Shown: in pieces, positions 15,772 through 22,480 of the stretch
Numbering within the stretch: the first letter of the stretch is position 1
How the letters are laid out: every line of letters starts with the position of its first letter
From: a virus
IMG/VR virus record: IMGVR_UViG_3300028840_006088
Span: 1-24,656 of that record
Direction: 5' to 3' (one strand)
Length of the DNA stretch: 24,656 nucleotides
The notes under the pieces: generated by a model
Database searches by the model: none
Seen by the model: the letters and a program-made list of their open reading frames with translations, nothing else
Told to the model about the DNA's origin: nothing
Program-made: the position numbers and the translations under genes

Positions 15772-17103
15772 TTAAGCGGCGCTCTCGTCATTGATGTTCT
15801 TGAAGTAGATATTGTCTGCGGGTCTGTGGCAGAAAATGTACTGATCTGCATAAGACCTAAAGGCATATCCGGCCTGATTCTGAAGTGGGAAGATGATGTC
15901 CTGACTCATTCCCGGAATTTGGAAGCTTGCCTCTGCGGAACCGGACCTCGTCCAAGTCGAGGGGCTGAGTGCAAAAGCATCGCCTTCCTTAACGCACCTG
16001 TGTGCGTAGAAAGTCGCCATTCCGTTCATCGAGTGATATTCGGCTCCCTGCGCGCCGTTGATAAATTTATCAGTCGGCTTGTATTTGGAGTCATGCCTGA
16101 CAATATTTGTTTCGGCGGTTACAATGTCAGCCCATGTTCTGGGGTTGACATATATGTTTAGATCGCCTTCCATACCGCCCCTGTTGACCATTTCGGCTAC
16201 CGCGTCTTGGAAGAGTTCAATAGAGAGCTTCCTGCTCTGGCAGTCGAAAACATTCCCCTGCCACAGCGAATAGCTTGATGTGGATATGCCGAAAAGAGTC
16301 GAAGAGTTGTTCAGGATATTGTGAACCCCTATGATGTCTTTTGAGTCTTCCTGGCCGTCGTAGCAAATTCTGTGGGACGTCGTCGATGTCGCAGCTATGG
16401 GCGTAAAATCGACGGTTATGTACCCGAGAGGTGCGTTTACGGCAGTCAGCGTTCCTGATCCTACAATTGTACCGCTTGAGTTCACCTGATTGATCTTGAT
16501 TCCTTCCTTGCCGACAAACAGGCCAGCTGCGAAAGATCCGGGGGCCAAAAGGATTGTCTTGGAAGTTGTGTTTACACCGTTTGTAAATGTAAGCGTACTT
16601 CCATCCTTTAGAGTCAGTGTGCCGGTTCCGCTTGTGAATGAAACTCCCCTGTAGTCGGCAGTCGCATAGGACACATATCCGAGAAGGTCCGAAGATCGAC
16701 CGTAGAGCCGGAGGATTTCTAAAAGGTTGTAGTGTGACTTGATGTTGTTTTTGACGATGTATTTTGTGGCATCGAAAAAAGCCTTTTTCCCATTGCCTGC
16801 CGATCTGGAAATGATGCCCCAAGGGACAATCGACGGCAGAACGGAAATGTACGGTGTCACCTGAGCCTGCTTTACGACTCCGGCCCTTGCAGGATTGAGT
16901 TCAAAGGCATCGGTGGAGTCCGACAGGGTAAAACCCGTCTCAAATGTGAGAGTTACACTCTCATTGAAGTTTTCACCGACCTTGTGCTTTTCGCTGAAAG
17001 GCATCATTTTTGCCAGATGCTGGTCATCGGGCAGCAGGTCGTTGTGATCGCCGTAGCATTCCTTGAAAAGATCTAGTACGTCATTGTTTGATATTTGACC
17101 CAT
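15772..17103 (-). CDS. Major capsid protein (HK97-fold)
   Basis: A protein of 443 residues. The MCP forms the icosahedral shell. The assignment comes from position directly after scaffold and decoration-type genes, from length, and from composition. Helical N-terminal residues 1-45 are followed by a beta region, a long helix about 106-135 (DATKYIVKNNIKSHYNLLEI), and a later helical section around 290-310. The C-terminus is a beta/axial-type region ending near RSYADQYIFCHRPADNIYFK. Residues 150-250 are an unusually beta-rich, Gly/Thr-rich insertion that could be an I-domain-like surface domain. The start ATG at 17101-17103 overlaps the previous stop (TAATG), with GGAGGG 8 nt upstream, the best ribosome-binding site in the capsid set. 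A strong hairpin follows the gene. Confidence 0.83.
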   Translation of the reverse strand: MGQISNNDVLDLFKECYGDHNDLLPDDQHLAKMMPFSEKHKVGENFNESVTLTFETGFTLSDSTDAFELNPARAGVVKQAQVTPYISVLPSIVPWGIISRSAGNGKKAFFDATKYIVKNNIKSHYNLLEILRLYGRSSDLLGYVSYATADYRGVSFTSGTGTLTLKDGSTLTFTNGVNTTSKTILLAPGSFAAGLFVGKEGIKINQVNSSGTIVGSGTLTAVNAPLGYITVDFTPIAATSTTSHRICYDGQEDSKDIIGVHNILNNSSTLFGISTSSYSLWQGNVFDCQSRKLSIELFQDAVAEMVNRGGMEGDLNIYVNPRTWADIVTAETNIVRHDSKYKPTDKFINGAQGAEYHSMNGMATFYAHRCVKEGDAFALSPSTWTRSGSAEASFQIPGMSQDIIFPLQNQAGYAFRSYADQYIFCHRPADNIYFKNINDESAA

Positions 17104-17600
17104 TATTTAGCCCTCCAATGAACCTCAATTATGACCTGACCCGCTGTCAGTGCGTCAAAGTCGGGGGTGTTCCCCCAAGCAATCTTGATGCCGATGTTTC
17201 CGCTTGATCCGACTGCAGCCTCGCTTTGGAGAGTTGAGTCAGTCAGGGTTGACGATGACTTGAATTCCCTTTCAACAAGAGTTGCACCGGCTGTTCCGGA
17301 GTAGCAATGTGCCTTGACCAAGACCAGCTCCTCACACTGCCCGCCCATGTCGATCAGAATACCTTGGGCGTCGTTGCCCATTGCAGTCGCATCAAACTGC
17401 GCAGCAGTGAATTCGCCGGATGTTCCCAAATGAGAGTTGATGATCGCCTGCGTGAAGTCAGCCGCATCAAACCCTGTGTATGCCGAAGAGTCATCAATCG
17501 GAAGAGGTGACTGAGTCTTTGCGGCAGTAATGTCAAAACGCCAAAAATCCACCTGAACCGCTTTTGCGCGGCGAGGCGTGTAAAGAAAATTTGATAGCAT
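17103..17600 (-). CDS. Candidate head decoration or capsid-associated protein
   Basis: A protein of 165 residues, beta-rich, with Ala, Ser, Thr and Gly dominant. It lies between the scaffold and the major capsid genes and overlaps the capsid start by one base (TAATG), so the two are probably translated together. The sequence begins with basic residues (MLSNFLYTPRRAK) and ends in IIEVHWRAK. The arrangement and size match small capsid stabilising or decoration proteins, which often precede or follow the MCP. I do not recognise a family signature, so this role is inference. An alternative is a minor head protein. The Shine-Dalgarno (AAAGG) sits about 8 nt upstream of the ATG. Confidence 0.62.
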   Translation of the reverse strand: MLSNFLYTPRRAKAVQVDFWRFDITAAKTQSPLPIDDSSAYTGFDAADFTQAIINSHLGTSGEFTAAQFDATAMGNDAQGILIDMGGQCEELVLVKAHCYSGTAGATLVEREFKSSSTLTDSTLQSEAAVGSSGNIGIKIAWGNTPDFDALTAGQVIIEVHWRAK

Positions 17601-17638
17601 TGATTCAACCTTTCATGATTGATCCCCGCTACCGATTT

Positions 17639-18535
17639 CTATCGGCTGAAGAATGCCCTTTGATAGTCTCTGAATTCGGCATCCTGCGTACGGGGCTTTT
17701 GTTTTTCCCTCGTTTCAGCGTCAATCTTCCCAATTGGGAGATATTGGCTGTCGACCTTGTCAAGGTCGTTTTTGCGGATGCCATCTCTAATCTCTTGAGG
17801 TAGGTCATCAATGAATTTTTTTGGATCTTTTTTGAAATTCCGGATCATATGTTCCGAAAATCCCTGATTGAGCTGGTTCAGAGCGTGAGAGAGAGCCTGC
17901 TTGCCGGTGATCCTCGTATTGCCCGCATCAAGCGCGGCATACATCACCTCGGCTGTTTTCCTCACAAGAGTAGCATTTCCCTTCATGCTCAGGTCCATCT
18001 CCTTGAAAGCGCCCATGATGTCATTTTCAATTGCAATGGCGGCCTGTTGAGCTGAAGCCCTTTTTTTCGACTCATCGTTGGCCTTTTCAGATGCCTGGAG
18101 TCTTTTCTCAAGCTCGTCATTGCGTCTTTTTTGAATGACTGCATCCTGTTCTGCTTTGGACATATCGTTGAATCGAACAATATCCAGCAAATGATTTTCA
18201 GAAAACTGGGTAATTGCCTCTTCGGGAACGCCCATTTCACGCAAAACATTCAAATCACCCTTTTTAAGTCTTTCTTCGACTTCCTTGGATGACTTCGCCA
18301 TCTTCATTGCTTCGGCGGCTTCCATAAACCTCTTGTCGGAAGCCTTGACCTTCTGATAACCCCTCACGAGTTCATCTTCAGTGACTTCCATCTCTTTACC
18401 GTCGACCTTCACTTTGTATTTCTTGGAAGTGTCTTGGTCAGTCCCAGAGCCAGCACCATCGGGAGTTATATCCGCAGGCCCGGTATCCGGGTTGTCGTTG
18501 CCCTCGACGTTCAAACCGTTCATATCTTCCGGCAT
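17639..18535 (-). CDS. Scaffold-like protein
   Basis: A protein of 298 residues. It has an acidic, Gly/Asp-rich disordered N-terminus (residues 1-35), then KYKVKVDGKEMEVTEDELVRG (about 40-60), a segment typical of podovirus scaffold-type proteins (VDG-x-E-x-x-V-x-x-x-E-L-V-x-G-Y). A long charged helical coiled-coil middle and a basic helical C-terminus follow. Scaffold proteins assist procapsid assembly and then leave or are degraded. It lies just upstream of decoration and MCP genes, as scaffold usually does. The start ATG at 18533-18535 is preceded closely by GAGGAT. No protease domain is visible. Identification rests on the domain pattern and gene order. Confidence 0.75.
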   Translation of the reverse strand: MPEDMNGLNVEGNDNPDTGPADITPDGAGSGTDQDTSKKYKVKVDGKEMEVTEDELVRGYQKVKASDKRFMEAAEAMKMAKSSKEVEERLKKGDLNVLREMGVPEEAITQFSENHLLDIVRFNDMSKAEQDAVIQKRRNDELEKRLQASEKANDESKKRASAQQAAIAIENDIMGAFKEMDLSMKGNATLVRKTAEVMYAALDAGNTRITGKQALSHALNQLNQGFSEHMIRNFKKDPKKFIDDLPQEIRDGIRKNDLDKVDSQYLPIGKIDAETREKQKPRTQDAEFRDYQRAFFSR

Positions 18536-18591
18536 AAATCCTCGTCTTGCGATAGAGAAAAATTTACAAAGTGCAATGTCTCAGGCAAATA
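18536..18591 (-). other. Gap before the scaffold gene
   Basis: A 56-nt AT-rich gap between the 133-residue protein and the scaffold. It contains the scaffold Shine-Dalgarno. A weak minus-strand promoter-like pair (TTGCCT, then TAAATT after 16 nt) is present, but the match is poor and I do not call a promoter. Confidence 0.4.
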
Positions 18592-18993
18592 TTACCCGAA
18601 AAATATGATGAGTTCAACAGTGATTTGTTCTGAACTTGGAGGGGAACCGGAAAAGCCAGCCTTCACGACAAGCTGGCCGAGGGAATTGTACTTCCACCCG
18701 AAACTGTCGAGGACGTAATATACGTCATCGACGACTCTCCTTACCATTACCTGAGTTGCACGCCTGTCCCTCGGATCAGCGGAGAAGATGATGCTCTCCG
18801 TGTTCGGAGTCAGTGCAACCTGCCGGATACGGCAGTCAAGATTTTCCTGAAAATTAAGACCGTTTCTAAGGGACCTTGTTATCACCTCCACGAATTCGGA
18901 AAGGTAAATGAGGGCATCGCTCAATTGCTGGCCAGCCTCGGTGGCAAGATACTGGGAAACTTCAAACAGTCTCGATATCGTTATTTTCGCCAT
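18592..18993 (-). CDS. Conserved-type structural protein, 133 residues
   Basis: A protein of 133 residues. The N-terminal half is helical (MAKITISRLFEVSQYLATEA, then SDALIYLSEFVEVITRSLRN). Residues 44-54 read LRNGLNFQENL. The C-terminal half is beta-rich, with DSFGWKYNSLGQLVVKAGF, and ends in a hydrophobic strand. I recall similar small proteins upstream of scaffold and capsid genes in metagenomic phages, but cannot name a function. No catalytic residues stand out. It lies after an 86-nt gap that separates it from the helix-turn-helix gene and may start the structural subgroup. It is likely a minor virion or head-tail component. The ribosome-binding site is weak (GAAGAGAT). Confidence 0.6.
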   Translation of the reverse strand: MAKITISRLFEVSQYLATEAGQQLSDALIYLSEFVEVITRSLRNGLNFQENLDCRIRQVALTPNTESIIFSADPRDRRATQVMVRRVVDDVYYVLDSFGWKYNSLGQLVVKAGFSGSPPSSEQITVELIIFFG

Positions 18994-19079
18994 TTGTCAT
19001 CTCTTCATAAGTTTCTTCATTTTCGTTTAAATAAAGTCACTAAGATCATTTACTTCCTTTGCGATTTTTATCGCGACTT
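18994..19079 (-). other. 86-nt gap between regulator and structural genes
   Basis: The largest gap inside the minus-strand block. On the minus strand it holds a perfect 5-bp palindrome just after the helix-turn-helix stop, then AAAGGAAG and AT-rich DNA, with two micro-ORFs of 7-10 codons that I do not call. No clear -35/-10 pair is visible. Its position, between the packaging set and the head set, makes it a candidate control point. Confidence 0.45.
19061..19074. repeat. Short palindrome GCGAT-TTTT-ATCGC
   Basis: A perfect inverted repeat with 5-bp arms and a 4-nt loop. It begins 5 nt after the stop of the helix-turn-helix gene. On the minus strand it is followed by AAAGG rather than Us, so it is not a usual terminator. 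It could be an RNA hairpin or a binding site for the adjacent DNA-binding protein; either is speculation. Confidence 0.5.
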
Positions 19080-19328
19080 TTACCGTCCCCCCTCAACTCT
19101 CTCCACCGGCACACCCATCATCGCCCTGTAGTGATCATCGTCTGTTATGTCGAGCACCTTGGCAAGGGGTTTTCCCATATTCAGGGGATATCCTTGTGCG
19201 AGCCATCTGCAATACGTGCTGTAAGGTACATTCAGCTTGGCCGATACCTCAAGATTAGTGAGTCCCTTTTCAGTTAAAGCCCTGTCGTAAATTTTCCTGT
19301 TGATTGTCACGGTGTCTCGTCTCGGCAT
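19080..19328 (-). CDS. Small helix-turn-helix DNA-binding protein
   Basis: A protein of 82 residues if started at ATG 19326-19328, where GGAGG lies 5 nt upstream. A longer in-frame start at 19340 lacks a Shine-Dalgarno. The segment KGLTNLEVSAKLNVPYSTYC followed by RWLAQG (about residues 20-45) fits a helix-turn-helix: a first helix, a turn around NVP, and a recognition helix STYCRWLAQG. The basic N-terminus (MPRRDTVTINRK) supports nucleic-acid binding. The C-terminal half is less distinctive. It probably regulates phage transcription or acts at a phage DNA site, but it is not clearly a repressor. It sits inside the late-type block, between the zinc-ribbon protein and the structural genes. Confidence 0.6.
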   Translation of the reverse strand: MPRRDTVTINRKIYDRALTEKGLTNLEVSAKLNVPYSTYCRWLAQGYPLNMGKPLAKVLDITDDDHYRAMMGVPVERVEGGR

Positions 19329-19339
19329 TTTTTCCTCCA

Positions 19340-19618
19340 TCAGCCATATGATTTTTCATTAGGTTGCCAGCCTTTTCCCTTGATGTGATATTGACGCGTG
19401 TATTTTTCTCCAGGGTGATTCCATCTTCCAAACCAAGTGTCGCATGCGTCGCAAATCTCCTTTTGACCTTTCCCCCCGATCCAGTCTCTTATTTTGAAAA
19501 GTCCATCCAATTCATCACCGAGCTTGGGTGTTTTCAAGCAGACAGCAATCTTTTTTTTACACCCAGGGCACTCTATCAAATCGCCCTTGACAACCTTCTC
19601 ATGCTCTTTTATTTGCAT
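19340..19618 (-). CDS. Small zinc-ribbon protein
   Basis: A protein of 92 residues when started at ATG 19616-19618, which has AGGAGG 9 nt upstream. Longer in-frame starts (to 19714) would overlap the previous gene without a good ribosome-binding site. Two CxxC pairs (ECPGCKKK near residue 17 and ICDACDTW near residue 55) suggest one zinc ribbon. Between them is a Gly/Lys/Leu-rich linker; the C-terminus has aromatic and basic residues (HPGEKYTRQYHIKGKGW). Such proteins often bind DNA, RNA or protein partners. The gene comes after the large terminase and one other small gene. Its stop overlaps by one base an upstream alternative start of the helix-turn-helix gene. Function unknown. Confidence 0.6.
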   Translation of the reverse strand: MQIKEHEKVVKGDLIECPGCKKKIAVCLKTPKLGDELDGLFKIRDWIGGKGQKEICDACDTWFGRWNHPGEKYTRQYHIKGKGWQPNEKSYG

Positions 19619-19643
19619 AAGATCGAACCTCCTGTTGGTATGG

Positions 19644-19901
19644 TTATTTGAGACTGTCATCCACTTCCACATCGTGAATGAAATCTTGCAAACACTCTCT
19701 GAGCAACCCCTCATTTTTGTCTGGGCAATCTTTCATAAGCTTCGCAACTATATCTTCCATATTATTCAAAACGTCGAGATACTTGAAATAGTGACATTTA
19801 CCATCCGTCGGCAAAACAGCAACATATTGGCCAGCCTTAGTGGTTTTATCGCTATTGTCGTCCCAATAAATGTAAAACTCAGGCCATCTGCTGTACGACA
19901 T
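19644..19901 (-). CDS. Small protein after the large terminase, unknown function
   Basis: A protein of 85 residues starting at ATG 19899-19901, with AGGAGA 5 nt upstream. It begins MSYSRWPEFYIYWDD, an aromatic-rich pattern I recall from small phage proteins that start MSYSRW. The rest is a mixed alpha/beta domain with acidic C-terminal residues and three cysteines that do not form a clear metal site. No known catalytic motif is visible. It lies about 20 nt after the large terminase stop. It could be a packaging accessory or a host-interaction protein. The family is not recognised with confidence. Confidence 0.58.
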   Translation of the reverse strand: MSYSRWPEFYIYWDDNSDKTTKAGQYVAVLPTDGKCHYFKYLDVLNNMEDIVAKLMKDCPDKNEGLLRECLQDFIHDVEVDDSLK

Positions 19902-19920
19902 TAATATCTCCTATCATTTA

Positions 19921-21444
19921 TCATTTCGCAAAACTCCCAAATTTCCTGCCGGTCTGGCCGAACGATTTACCACCCAGAGATTCGAGTGACTTTGAATTTT
20001 CCTGGGGTCTCACAAACACCTGCTCATGAGGTGGGAGGTCCGCATCCGACTCTAAGGGATTATCCCTGTTTTGGCATCTTATGCCGTACATTGCTGCGGC
20101 AAGGGCGTCGCAGTGCCCCAGAAATTCGCTTCTCTCAAAATCCGTGCGCGTTTTGTTTAGCATCCCCGCCTTGATCGAGGCAATGAGAAACTTGCATCGG
20201 GGATGGATTCGGATTTTCTTTGTAGCAAAGCGTGCGGCCATTACATTGACACCCCCAAGCCAATCACTTTTGGGGGGTAAGTTCAATGGATAGTTGTATT
20301 TGTTTGAGTCGTTGAGGTCGATGAACAGTTGTCCCGGCACGTCAGCCCATCGGGTATCTCTCGTGTCAGGGTACATGTCGTCCCATTTTCGCAAATCTGA
20401 AATGATTTCATCGGTGGTTGTGTTTGGGTCATATACCAGCTCATCGATGAACATGTCAAGGTCCGCCGTGTAATTATATGCCATGACGTAGCACGCGGTC
20501 TTGTCCCGCACTCCGCCCCAATCTATTATTATTTGCTTTTTCCAGAAGGATGCAGGTTCAAATGCTACGACTGTTTCTTTCTCATGGAAAACGGGCACCA
20601 CCATAAGCGATCGGGGCCGAATTATCAGTGCCAGGTATTCACGCTTGAAATCGTCTGATACATGAATGCCCATCTCCTTGGCAATCTCAAGTATCTTATC
20701 GACATCGTCCTTGTGCTTTCTCGCCCTCCTGACGAAATCAATCTCAACAATGGTGTTGGATCGATTTGCCGCCTCCACAATGGCCGAATCCGTGATTGTG
20801 GGAGATTGAAACACATTGTATTGGAACAGGGTGCCGATCGTTTCACATGCCGGCATGATCTCGGTGTGAAGCGGATGATCCGGTTGTTCCGATGGGGAGC
20901 TGATGAACATCTCATGACCTTTTGACCTTAAAAGCTGAGGCCCGATGACGGATTTCACACCGTAGTTGAAATCATCTCCTGAAACAAAACCGCACTCCTC
21001 ATATATGATAAGAGAGGCATTCCCACCCCTGTTCTTGTCGACATACTGCCTTTCCAATGCACCCATCCTAAGGCTCGATCGATTGAAAAGGTTCCATCTG
21101 TTCTTGGTTGTCGACCTTGCAATCAACCCATGCGGGACGTCCATTAAAATGATGTTGAGGTTGTCCTCAACTATCTCCTCGCATTTTTCCCTTGTGGGTG
21201 CAATGACCCTGCAAATCTTGCCGGGGTTTCTTATGAGGAACGCCAGAGCGAACACCATTACCCAGTATGATTTGCCGATCTGCCTTGAAGAGAGGACACA
21301 GATCTTTTTGGCCATGTTGTAATTTTCAACGACGGTATTGTGAATGTGGATCTGAAGGGGATCAAGCTTGTACTCCAGATCCCCCTCAAGCCATAAAAAC
21401 TTGCGAATCGTCTCTTCCGAAATGAGTTCGGTGTCTGAATTCAT
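19921..21444 (-). CDS. terL: Terminase large subunit
   Basis: A protein of 507 residues. It is the ATPase motor and nuclease that cuts concatemeric DNA and packs it into the procapsid. Visible motifs are a deviant Walker A SRQIGKS at residues 53-59 (the T4 gp17-like SRQxGKS/T type), APTREKCEEI at 82-91, Walker B LIIYEE at 145-150, and the coupling motif ISSPS at 181-185. The C-terminal RNase H-like nuclease begins with IIIDWGG (Asp308), has acidic residues around 368-379, and ends in GHCDALAAAMYGI with Asp446. The start ATG overlaps the preceding stop (ATGA). Length and motif order are complete, so the enzyme should be active. Confidence 0.92.
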   Translation of the reverse strand: MNSDTELISEETIRKFLWLEGDLEYKLDPLQIHIHNTVVENYNMAKKICVLSSRQIGKSYWVMVFALAFLIRNPGKICRVIAPTREKCEEIVEDNLNIILMDVPHGLIARSTTKNRWNLFNRSSLRMGALERQYVDKNRGGNASLIIYEECGFVSGDDFNYGVKSVIGPQLLRSKGHEMFISSPSEQPDHPLHTEIMPACETIGTLFQYNVFQSPTITDSAIVEAANRSNTIVEIDFVRRARKHKDDVDKILEIAKEMGIHVSDDFKREYLALIIRPRSLMVVPVFHEKETVVAFEPASFWKKQIIIDWGGVRDKTACYVMAYNYTADLDMFIDELVYDPNTTTDEIISDLRKWDDMYPDTRDTRWADVPGQLFIDLNDSNKYNYPLNLPPKSDWLGGVNVMAARFATKKIRIHPRCKFLIASIKAGMLNKTRTDFERSEFLGHCDALAAAMYGIRCQNRDNPLESDADLPPHEQVFVRPQENSKSLESLGGKSFGQTGRKFGSFAK

Positions 21445-21743
21445 GTTGACTCAGTATTTGGAGCATTTTGCCTCATCTTGAGCTGATCTGCCCCCTCCCG
21501 GAACCAGAGCCATGATTGTCTCAAAGACTTGATTGCCTCAAAAGCCTCGGGTCCCTGAATGGGAGATTTATTAAGCTTGGAAATAAGAGCCGTATAATCA
21601 TCGGCCATTTGGCCCAGTATAAAATCAACCGGTATTTCAATCTGGCCCTCGCTCCTTTCAGGTTTCTTTTCCGGCTTCGGCGCTTCCTTCAGTGTTTGTT
21701 TCTTGCTCGTCGCTTTTTTCGCTGTATTCTTTTTTTTCTTCAA
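21441..21743 (-). CDS. Lys-rich small protein between the terminase genes
   Basis: A protein of 100 residues if started at the TTG at 21741-21743, which has GGGGAGA 7 nt upstream. An ATG start at 21815 would add 24 residues (MILNGILRRMLVKTT...) but has only a weak site (AAGGA). I prefer the TTG, with moderate confidence. The N-terminus is very basic (MKKKKNTAKKATSKK), followed by a Pro/Glu/Lys-rich stretch and a helical C-terminal half with an AFEAIKSLRQSWLWFREG segment. A basic tail plus a helical domain between small and large terminase genes suggests a packaging-associated or DNA-binding protein. I do not recognise it. It overlaps the large terminase start in an ATGA arrangement. Confidence 0.55.
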   Translation of the reverse strand: MKKKKNTAKKATSKKQTLKEAPKPEKKPERSEGQIEIPVDFILGQMADDYTALISKLNKSPIQGPEAFEAIKSLRQSWLWFREGADQLKMRQNAPNTEST

Positions 21744-21815
21744 TTGGTTTTCTCCCCATGAATGCCCTAATGTCGTTTTTACTAACATCCTTCGCAATAT
21801 TCCATTTAAAATCAT

Positions 21816-22079
21816 TCATTCCTTCAGCCTTTCCAACTCCTGTTCAAGCGGTACAGCGTTTTCGCGCCAATTTTCCAAGCTTTTCAAGCTTTCCTCAATT
21901 CTGGTCAATCTTGTGTTGATCATCTCTGAATCCATGGCTTCAAACTTCCGGAAAGCGCGTGTGCGCCTGAGAGATTCCTCCAAATTTTTGGGCAAACATT
22001 CCAGATCACGACACAGATTTGAAAAGTCCTTCTCAAGCTTGTCAAGTCTCTCACTAACAGTGACTCTTTGCCAAAACAT
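21816..22079 (-). CDS. Small coiled-coil protein after the small terminase
   Basis: A protein of 87 residues, highly helical. From residue 8 it shows heptad-like spacing (RLDKLEKDFSNLCRDLECL), and coiled-coil potential continues through RLTRIEESLKSLENWRE to the end. No membrane segment or metal site is seen. It starts at ATG 22077-22079, with GAGGAGGT some 10 nt upstream; that motif also forms the end of the small terminase gene. Position beside the terminase genes suggests a packaging accessory or a partner of the small terminase. Function unknown. Confidence 0.6.
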   Translation of the reverse strand: MFWQRVTVSERLDKLEKDFSNLCRDLECLPKNLEESLRRTRAFRKFEAMDSEMINTRLTRIEESLKSLENWRENAVPLEQELERLKE

Positions 22080-22087
22080 TTTTGATG

Positions 22088-22480
22088 CTACCTCCTCACG
22101 ATTTTAAGCAGTTCTTTTCTCGGAACTGATTTAAGCAATTTGTGGTCTTCGCTGTCCGCATCGATATTGTTTTGGATGTTGAGGTCTGTCCTATCGGTCC
22201 ACCTGAACCTGTTTTTCATATTGAATATGAACGACGTGGCATTGAAATTTTCGATCTTGCCCAACGATGACGCAATTGCTATCCTCTCCCAGAACTTGAG
22301 ACATTTTGCAAACCCGATTTTTTTAGCCTCGGAAAACTCCTTATGCCTGCGTGCCCACTCGTGCACCGTATCCTGATTCACGTCAATATTGGCTGCGAAG
22401 CTTTCGAAACTGTAACCTTGCTCCATATGCTTTACAACATCTTCACAATACTTTTTTTTGTATTTTGACGGCCTACCCAC
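22088..22480 (-). CDS. terS: Terminase small subunit
   Basis: A protein of 130 residues when started at GTG (22478-22480), which has the ideal AGGAGG (plus 22487-22492) 6 nt upstream. A TTG at 22528 would add 16 residues but lacks a good Shine-Dalgarno. With the GTG start the protein begins MGRPSKYKKKYCEDVVKHME, a form typical of this family. The N-terminal helix-turn-helix (SFESFAANIDVNQDTVHEWA, about residues 24-43) recognises viral DNA. The following helices end in FNMKNRFRWTDRT, a common small-terminase segment. The protein forms rings that recruit DNA to the large subunit. The GTG overlaps the methyltransferase stop (GTGGGTAG). Confidence 0.85.
   Translation of the reverse strand: MGRPSKYKKKYCEDVVKHMEQGYSFESFAANIDVNQDTVHEWARRHKEFSEAKKIGFAKCLKFWERIAIASSLGKIENFNATSFIFNMKNRFRWTDRTDLNIQNNIDADSEDHKLLKSVPRKELLKIVRR

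Noticed and set aside
16217-16822. 201-codon minus-strand frame inside the capsid gene
   Set aside because: It is out of frame with a well-supported capsid gene; composition is Arg/His/Cys-heavy and shows no domain; it is a shadow.
18994-19060. Micro-ORFs of 7-10 codons in the gap
   Set aside because: Too short to support, and AT-rich gaps produce these by chance.
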